This document shows positions 57,146 through 64,000 of a DNA stretch of 64,000 bases, in pieces. This stretch comes from Phaffia rhodozyma (lineage: Eukaryota > Basidiomycota > Tremellomycetes > Cystofilobasidiales > Mrakiaceae). A model generated the notes under the pieces. The model saw nothing but the letters and a program-made list of their open reading frames with translations. It was not told the DNA's origin and searched no databases. Location: assembly GCA_014706385.1 (NCBI GenBank), contig JACGZH010000002.1:992001-1056000 (forward strand). Reading direction: 5' to 3'. Made by a program: the position numbers and the translations under genes. Each line of letters starts with the position of its first letter. Positions within the stretch are counted from its first letter, which is position 1.

Positions 57146-58657
57146 ATGAACGATCAAGATCATAAGTCCGAGCCTAGGATCACTTCTTTCTTGAGCGAGT
57201 TCAAATTTACCTTCCCTCCATGGCCTAAGCCAGCTGGTCTACTCTCTTTCGAAGAGGTCAGTATCTGATAGGTCTATACATTTGAGATTTGCTAGACTGA
57301 TGGCCAAGTGACTGCAATTTCTGATTGCGCCTAGTTCAAATCTGTCGGGCATCAAGCCTCAGCAGGAATAGAAGAAACAAAAGCATCTGAGGACGAAGGA
57401 AGCTCAGAACACCATCTTGACGGTCTGGAATCCATCATTCCAGATTTGTCTATTAGGAAAGATCAAAAGTTGTCTTCTGCTGAAGATCGAGAGGTCTACC
57501 GAGCAACTATCCTTCAAGTTAAGGACATATTCGGAGGAAACGGGATTCACGGAAAAGAGCCAGACGATACAATAAGCTATGATTTTGGGCCGTACGATTC
57601 GTATGTTAAAATCTTTGCTCAAACTCTCGTTTGATTATGTGTTCATTTTGGAGCGCGAGTTGACCAGCTCGAACTAGAAACGTTCTATGACTTTGACATC
57701 TATCATGACATCACGAAACTTCAGACAAAATGATCCTGCCGTACGATTGTATAGAGCTACAAGAGAATGGGAGATCTCCCGAAACCAGATCTTGATAGAC
57801 GATCAGGCATATCTCATAGTCTGGGCTCATGTAAGTCCTTTCTGCGCTTGGATACATACTAGCGCAGATGCACGTAATTTCTAGGATATAGTTCAGCTGA
57901 TATACTGATCTGTTTTTGAAACTCTGTTTGGTCATTAAAAGTGGAAGCATTTCGCTCAAACAGAGAGAACAACCACAGACAATCAGTCTAGTGACGACGG
58001 CAGAGACGACGATGTCGTTTTGATGTATGTGTCTTTCATATGTAAGCCTTTCAGGTGAATTGCGGCTCAAGTCTCTCTTCTTTGTCATCTTATATAAATA
58101 GAGACGAGGAAGGAAACATTTCTCAGTTTAACGATGGGCTGGATGGCGGGGATGTGGTTGACGATGTCGTTAAATGCCGGTTTTTGGACGATATAGAAGG
58201 AACCGTAAAACTGTTCTTGAGTTCTAGGTTTAATCCCGATCTCGTCAACATACTCTGGTCAGCTTGTTTCCTCTTTTTGTCTTCTTACAACATTCCAAGA
58301 AGCGAGGATGTTGACGCGCATATGTCTGTTATCCGACTATTTGGTCTCCCAATGAATTTTGTTTCAAACAGGTCAGACGAGCGATTGGCCGCTGCTCCCA
58401 AGATCATCTTATCCTTCTTGAAATACATAGTGGCTCATAAAGTTCTTCCTGAAGTCCACTATCAATCACAGATACAAGAGACCATCTGTTTCTTGGCTGC
58501 AGAGCTTGACAGTTCTGACTCTTTCCAAGGTGATCATCTTCTTTCGCTCGTTTCATGCTTTCATCCCGGATATCCTGATGAAGACTGTTATAAAAGTGCA
58601 GCGCTGACCAAATTGAGCTCTGTTGACCAAATCGCAAATTTTTCGAAATCAAACTAG
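57146..58657 (+). CDS. Arb1-like protein (Argonaute siRNA chaperone subunit family), tentative
   Basis: The start is ATG at 57146 (MNDQDHKSEPRITSFLSEFK), then FTFPPWPKPAGLLSFEE and an intron. About five exons; TAG at 58655-58657; about 430 residues. Blocks: ILQVKDIFGG, DFGPYDSNDPAVRLYRATRE, WEISRNQILIDDQAYLIVWA, HWKHFAQTERTT, an acidic stretch, DDIEGTVKLFLSSRFNPDLV, then PKIILSFLKYIVAHKVLPEV and QSQIQETICFLAAELDSS. An 'FLSSR...' block followed by a '.ILSFLKYI..H.VLPE' helix and an 'A.EL' end is the pattern I associate with the fungal Arb1 family, which in fission yeast partners Ago1 in RNAi-linked heterochromatin. The assignment is from remembered motif style only. If wrong, this is an unrecognised conserved protein. 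Confidence 0.55.
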
Positions 58658-58990
58658 CCGGATCAGACAGCAATAACAGCTTAAAATATGAAAAACTTTT
58701 ACCTCTACATCATCAAAAGGAGGTTGCAGCAGGCTGGGGGTATGATTCAGAAACCGAGGAATGATTGACAATCGAGAGAGCTGGAAGAAAACGCGGAGAG
58801 AGCTTTCAAGACAAAGACTCTGCTTAGTAGGGTTTGTATAGATTTGCTTCCAGTGAATTGATACGACAGATGGTTGATGTACAACAAGGAAGAAACACGC
58901 TCCTCTTTAGCATGTCATAATTATATATGTATTGATTATTGTCTAGATCAAATCTAGATGTTCCAATTTTCATATTTCATGGATAATAAA
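58658..58990. other. convergent 3' region between Arb1-like gene and ATP23
   Basis: A/T-rich sequence (for example cataattatatatgtattg, about 58,916-58,935) with no gene; probably both 3' UTRs. Confidence 0.45.
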
Positions 58991-60177
58991 TCATTTAAAC
59001 AACCTATCAAAAGGTCTCGTATCAGGTTTACAGCTGTCCCAAACATCATCGACCGCTTCTTCCGCTGCCTTTCTGGATGGACAAGCAGGGTTTGCTTCGA
59101 CCGATAATATGGCTCTTCGCCGGACGCATTTCTATCTCACCACGAGTCACATCAGAGTAAGACCAAGTGTCAGCTTTATTCCAGTCTGTTTTTCGTGGAT
59201 ATATCTTAGCAGCGAAAAGACAGTCTAGACGAAGAGAAAGAAACGAACGGCTTGAGCATTGGTAGTCTCATAATGTCCTCGTTTAAATTCCTGCCACCAC
59301 GCGCAATCACCTGAGAGGTTTGCCGCTCGGATCTTCAAATTGCAAAGGTCGAGCGTTCAGATGAGGTTGAAGAACGAAATCAACAGATTAAGACGTAAGA
59401 GACCAAAGGCCATGAGAAGCATGGAGAGGAAGGAGAAAAACGAACTTCTGAGCAGGCATGATGACGAAGGTTTGTCCAATCTACGTTGAATTTACAGTGG
59501 TCGTACATATGAATCAACTCATGAGATAACGTGTCCTGATAGGCCATCGATAGAACGAAGCGAGAAAAAAGAGAGAAGATGTGTGCATTGGCATCACTGT
59601 TAAACTGATCATTCAAAGGAGACTCGAGTGAAAGAAAGAGTCATGGAAAGAAGAACAGAAGAACGTATGACAAGAAAAACTCACTCCCATATGAGCTTTA
59701 TCAACCAATCGATTTTGACAGAGCAAAACTCCTAAATCAGAGCTGAACCCTCCAGCCTTGGTGTTATCACAAGGAGCACAGTGAATAGATGCCGCTGTTG
59801 TCGGACACCCTGATAAGGAAAGATGTTTGAGTATAAAAACAACAGAGGGATCTTTCAAACCAGCAGAAGTAAAAGTACGATTAGCTTAATCCGCAACGTC
59901 CACAGAGCTTAACAACAGGATGAAGTATGTTGGAACAGAGATACAGACACAGGCCGGAGAGCAAGGAAAACTTACCCCATTTCATAGTATAGCTCTTCCA
60001 TTTTTCACACTGAGTCCACTCTGCTTCTTCCTTCTGCAGCCTCTTGAATTCTTCAGTTTGGTCGATCGAGGATTCTGTGGCCGATTGACCAAGACCGGTG
60101 ACGTGGGAGAGAGCGGAGAGCCAGGCAAAGAACTTCGGTTCTGTTTCAGGAGTCGCTTGTGCGTTAGAGGCGGACAT
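58991..60177 (-). CDS. ATP23: mitochondrial inner-membrane metalloprotease Atp23
   Basis: Processes the Atp6 precursor and helps assemble F0 of ATP synthase in the intermembrane space. The start is ATG at 60175-60177 ([20 protein letters not shown]). Then [20 protein letters not shown] and KWS (intron), [47 protein letters not shown], and after an intron the zinc protease motif [20 protein letters not shown] (HExxH = HELIH) with RHHACSE. The next exons give [27 protein letters not shown], and [20 protein letters not shown]. It ends [12 protein letters not shown] before TGA at 58991-58993. The many Cys fit Mia40-dependent import. About six exons, about 240 residues, normal for the family. Confidence 0.95.
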
Positions 60178-60532
60178 CTTTTCAAGTTCTCTTCGTTCTT
60201 AATTTCCGGTCTCTTGCTTGAAGACTGCTTATTGGAAAGAGCAAGAGGGACGAGAAGCGATTGAGCCTAGCTGGCGTAGTTGATGGTGGATGGAGGGCAA
60301 CCGCAAACAATCTAATCTCTGCCAAATTCTTGTTTAATCTGAATTCCACTCGCTTGACTTTGTGATCGCCCAGAACGGCAACTCACACCACAGAGCCATT
60401 CAGCGTTGCGATTCTTAAAGAGGAAAGCATGAGCATCTTGTTGTAAATTGGCTTCATAATAAGCTTTAGAAGAATGGTGAAGTTTCAACATGTGATCTCA
60501 AATGACGTCTCTATACAGAATCCAGTTGACAT
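60178..60532. other. intergenic between ATP23 and the PAC2 homologue
   Basis: ATP23 promoter side and 3' end of the PAC2-like gene, both genes on the minus strand. No other gene or clear motif is seen. Confidence 0.4.
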
Positions 60533-61635
60533 CTACTCAAATCGGTCTCGCTCACTACCTCGGACCAAGGCCTCCCAACTCTCAGGCTCTCTCCACCCAC
60601 CACTGCCAGCTCTTCCGATTCCAAGATCAAGCGCCATATCCACCACATTACCCATCTGTTTAGCATCCTCTCTGTTATCTCCCTCAATAACAAAGCTGAG
60701 GATCACACCGGTGGCTACCTGGAAACTTTCTCGATCAGCCGAGATCCGGAGAAGGAGTGAAGAAAGTAGACCTGATCCGGGAAGAGGTGGTAGGATAGGC
60801 TGAGTGGAAGTTGTGACTGTTTGGGAAGCCGCAGAAGGGGTGGAAGAGATTTCTTCCAGGCCAGAAGAGGATGCGCTTGAAGCTGACTCATGCGAGTACG
60901 CGGGAAGACCGGAAAGATCGGGGAATGGAATAGATACTACGGATGGCATGGGGAGCTGGTAGTGCTTATCACTGCAGTATTTAAAGAGAAGGCAGGAGGC
61001 GCTATTGAGCTCAAGACCTCTTAATTCAGATATAAAAGAGCATCACAGCTTACGAGGATCCGGAAGCACGGTTGCTTCCATCTAGAGAGGCCAGAATAAG
61101 CATCTTCTTGAACTTCATTTGTTCGACCCAAGGCACGAACTGAGAAAGGTAGTGCTCTTTTCGGCTCTATAGAAGAGCGTATGCCGAATAAAGGTCGATC
61201 GGAACATGTCAATCTCGATCCTCCGTCGATCATGAGGAGACACAGACATACTTTTAGGACTGGAGATCGCTGCTGGAGGTAATATACACCACGATCTTCA
61301 TCGCCAGACTGAGCGTAAACTTCCAGAGCGGTAACGATTCCTCCGTCTCCAGGCTTCTCGGGTCCTCCAACGAAAGGAACGAGATCTTCAGTGGAAAGGA
61401 ATCCAACCCGCTTGATATTGGGGAGTGTGGCAATAAGAAGGTCCACGGTAAGCTGAGGAACATTTCCTACTCTGGATGCCCAAATACAACAATGTGTTCA
61501 GAAATTTATCGTTGAAGACGAGAATAGGGCTGAAAATGCTTACGACACACAGGGAAGAACAAGAGTCCCATCAGTAAAGGCGGATGTGTCAAATCCATCT
61601 ACGGGAGTGAAAAAAGGTAGGGAAGAGGCCGTCAT
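60533..61635 (-). CDS. ADD66: proteasome assembly chaperone 2 (PAC2/Add66/PSMG2) homologue
   Basis: Forms a heterodimer with PAC1 and guides alpha-ring assembly of the 20S proteasome. The start is ATG at 61633-61635 (MTASSLPFFTPVDGFDTSAF). Then TDGTLVLPCVSVGNVPQLTV with DLLIATLPNIKRVGFLSTED; the SVGNV.QL.VDLLI..L pattern is the family signature. LVPFVGGPEKPGDGGIVTAL, EVYAQSGDEDRGVYYLQQRS and PVLK follow, then after introns EQMKFKKMLILASLDGSNRA, VSIPFPDLSGLPAYSHE, LPGSGLLSSLLLRISADRES, FQVATGVILSFVIEGDNRED and AKQMGNVVDMALDLG. The stop is TAG at 60533-60535. About four exons, about 300 residues. Only 95 bases separate its start from the divergent phosphatase ATG chosen here. Confidence 0.87.
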
Positions 61636-61730
61636 AGTGTTTCTCTATGCCTTTAAATGGGATTAGATGATATGTGCGATGTTGTTTGAGCGTGAGGTTG
61701 AAAGCCAAAGATGGACGAGATGGAGGTTAT

Positions 61731-64000
61731 ATGCTGTTGGAGAGTGAGACCGATGACGACTGCAACTCTTTGTCACATCCCATCTCACAACTCTTACACA
61801 TGGCGGGTGTGGACAAACAGAATCTACACAAGTTGTTTCGGCCCACAGAGTATCTCAGATCATTTGTTCAGGGAACGGTTGTATCTCCAGCTGGTCAGCC
61901 AATCAATGTCATTCTAGGCATCGTTTTGAGCTCGGAAAGAGGAGAGGATGAAGGAGCGTGAGTTCTGTAATCCCATTTATAACGAGTATCATCAGTGTTG
62001 CTGAGTTGTCTGCTTTGTTTTACAGCATCTTCACCGTTATTTGCTCTTCTGATCTCACCTATCGAATACAAAGCATCTTGCCCATTACTACCTCTCTGAA
62101 AATCTCGATCTCTCAGTATCAGGCCAAATTTGATAAACTCCATCCAACGGCTGTCGAGCTTCAATTCGCCCGAACCGAGGTGTCGGCAGAATTTATGCTA
62201 AACTTCACAGAAAAGCTGCTGGATGAACCACCAGAGGGAGTTCGGGTCAGGCCTGAGCAGAAACATCGGGATATAGAAGTGATCGTGAGCGATTTGAACA
62301 CGACAAAAGATTTGTTGGCGGAGGTAAACAGGTTGAAATCAAAATCAGGTGAGTCTGTTTGTCTTATGCGCGCTACCTGCTCAGTACATCATATGCTGAA
62401 TCATTTTGCCTTTAGACAAGAATCAAAATCTCTCGCCAAAGGTCTCCTTTGCTTGGTTAGTTTGATCACTAGTTCCATTTTATCTATAAAAGAGTTTGGT
62501 CTCATCGGATCATATGTTATCGGACAATCAGGCTCGCCTTTTACTCAAGTGACACAAACTCGACATTTGGCAAAGAATCGACCTTGTCAGAGTCTCAAAA
62601 CTCACCGTCTGGTTTGTCAACCAAGCTGAGCAACATGTTTGTTGAAAAAGAGATGAAAGCTCGGTTCCGAGAATGGACAGATGAATGTGCACTTAGGTAT
62701 GTTAGATCCTTTGTCATCATCTGATCTCTAGAGAGACGCATATAGATCCTCTTGTATTCAATCCATCAATACAGAATTCGTGTTGGTACGTTCAATGTGA
62801 ACGGGCAACTTCCTCCGATCGGGGACCCAAGCTATCTATCCGACTGGATCACCTCCCCAGACGGCAGACCAGCCGATATCCTTGCATTTGGATTCCAGGA
62901 GCTTGATCTTTCGGTGGCGAGTTTGGTTTTTGCGCCACCCAAAAACACTGTAGGTTTCGATGGATCAGAAAGAGCAGTAGGAAGGGATGAACTATGGACA
63001 TCGGCTCTACTCTCTGGACTAGGCGACGAAAGAGAAAATTACATCAAAGTATCTTCATACCTATCGATTCTTGAATACCGGTTGGCTCAAATTGGCCCTA
63101 ACTTGTCAACCTTGATGTTTGTATAGCTCACATCGAAACAGTATGTGGGCGTACTGTTGATTGTCCTGGCCAGAAAAGATTTGCATGATGTAGGAGACAT
63201 CAGCACAGATGCCGTTCCGATCGGTCTCATGGGAGTGATGGTGCGCATTTATCTCATTTGCTTCCAGAACCTTTGCACTCCATCGATGTTGTCGCTGAAG
63301 CCGTCTGATTGCGCACCGCTGTAGGGAAACAAAGCTGGGGTTGGAGTTCGGCTTCGAGTCCAAGGATCTTATAGTGAGTATTGAATAAGATCTAATTGTC
63401 GCTCGAGAATACTTATACGAATTGTTTTGTGGTAAAGTCACTTTTGTAAACTCTCATCTAGCAGGTCAGTTTAAATTTCCCACCATGTCTCTGGGCTTCA
63501 TTTTGCTGATAAAAAGATGCGAATCGACAGCATTTGCCGATCAGCTTGACAAGCGGCGGTTGGATTTTGAAGAGATATCCAGAAGACTTAAATTTCCATT
63601 TAATTCTGATCAAGCCATCGAGAGTGTTGGCTGGTATGGAATCAAGTCTCCAAGAAGCGGTCCGGTTACACTTGCTCATGAGGAAGTCGGACTTTGTTTC
63701 TGGTTGGGCGATTTGAATTGTGAGTTGATGACACTAGAGGCGGTATTTCTGCCGAGTGAACAGCCGGTTGACAGAACTACATTGTTACGCCGAAAACTTT
63801 ATATGTCGAAAAGATCGAATAGACATGCCCGAGGATGAGGGCTGGAAGCTCGTTGAATCCAAGGGTGCATCCGCACTACTATCAAAGGACCAGCTGAATC
63901 TCGAACGAGGCAATGGAACCCATTTTTACGGTTTTGAGGAAGGAGGAATCACATTTGAACCGTGAGTGTCTTCATGTTAGGAATCTGAACCAATCTAGTA
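61731..64000 (+). CDS. inositol polyphosphate 5-phosphatase (partial, runs off right edge)
   Basis: Removes the 5-phosphate from phosphoinositides such as PI(4,5)P2. The start chosen is MLLESETDDDCNSLSHPISQ (ATG at 61731); a more upstream exon is possible. The N-terminal region (AIFTVICSSDLTYRIQSILP...VRVRPEQKHRDIEVIVSDLN) has no catalytic motif. The catalytic domain starts at about 62,770: IRVGTFNVNGQLPPIGDP, DILAFGFQELDLSVASLVFA, VGVLLIVLARKDLHDVGDIS, VPIGLMGVMGNKAGVGVRLR, TFVNSHLA, FADQLDKRRLDFEEISRRL, and FWLGDLN (the family has WLGDLN). Then FEEGGITFEP before the last donor. The family order FNVNG, FQELD, GNKxGV, NSHLA, WLGDLN is complete; the final catalytic block (SDHxPV) lies outside the window. 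It resembles OCRL/INPP5B-like enzymes. At least ten exons. Confidence 0.88.

Overview
The window is nuclear DNA from a fungus. Every sizeable gene is cut by many short introns (mostly about 50-120 bases, GT-AG). Intergenic leaders are pyrimidine-rich, and the gene set is that of a basidiomycete: a Rim15 kinase, a germ cell-less-type BTB protein, a DUF2985 membrane protein, Rsc1/2, Rmt2 and Atp23 homologues. The intron density, near 47-48% GC by eye and the protein style suggest a basidiomycete yeast of the Tremellomycetes type (for example the Phaffia/Xanthophyllomyces group). That placement is an inference, not a proof.

I support 20 protein-coding genes, two of them cut by the window ends. 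I see no tRNA, rRNA, transposon or CRISPR. Left to right: a Lys-rich small protein with a DUF1764-like start (-, partial); a DUF2985 membrane protein (+); a BTB/germ cell-less-like protein (+); the RIM15 PAS-kinase-receiver protein (-); a branched-chain aminotransferase (+); a mitochondrial rhodanese (+); a BNI4-like protein (+); a small unrecognised coiled-coil protein (-); a quinone oxidoreductase (+); PGS1 (-); a DHHC palmitoyltransferase (+); PUF4 (+); a GPI-anchored GH16 glucanase (-); a single-pass membrane protein (+); RSC1/2 (-); RMT2 (-); an Arb1-like protein (+); ATP23 (-); a PAC2/ADD66 proteasome chaperone (-); and an inositol polyphosphate 5-phosphatase (+, partial).

The genes are ordinary chromosomal neighbours rather than a cluster. 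Loose themes are nutrient signalling and post-transcriptional control (RIM15, PUF4), cell wall and polarity (BNI4-like, GH16), mitochondria (rhodanese, PGS1, ATP23) and chromatin or protein methylation (RSC1/2, RMT2, Arb1-like).

The signals most worth a second look are these. A 7-base microexon lies inside the DHHC catalytic domain. A dense CGCG/ACGCGT (MCB-like) divergent promoter drives the GH16 gene and the membrane-protein gene. A combined CACGTG plus TTAGGGTT promoter signature appears at both the DUF1764-like gene and the RMT2/Arb1-like divergent promoter. A candidate Arb1 subunit of an Argonaute chaperone sits beside RMT2. I found no convincing new multi-gene system.
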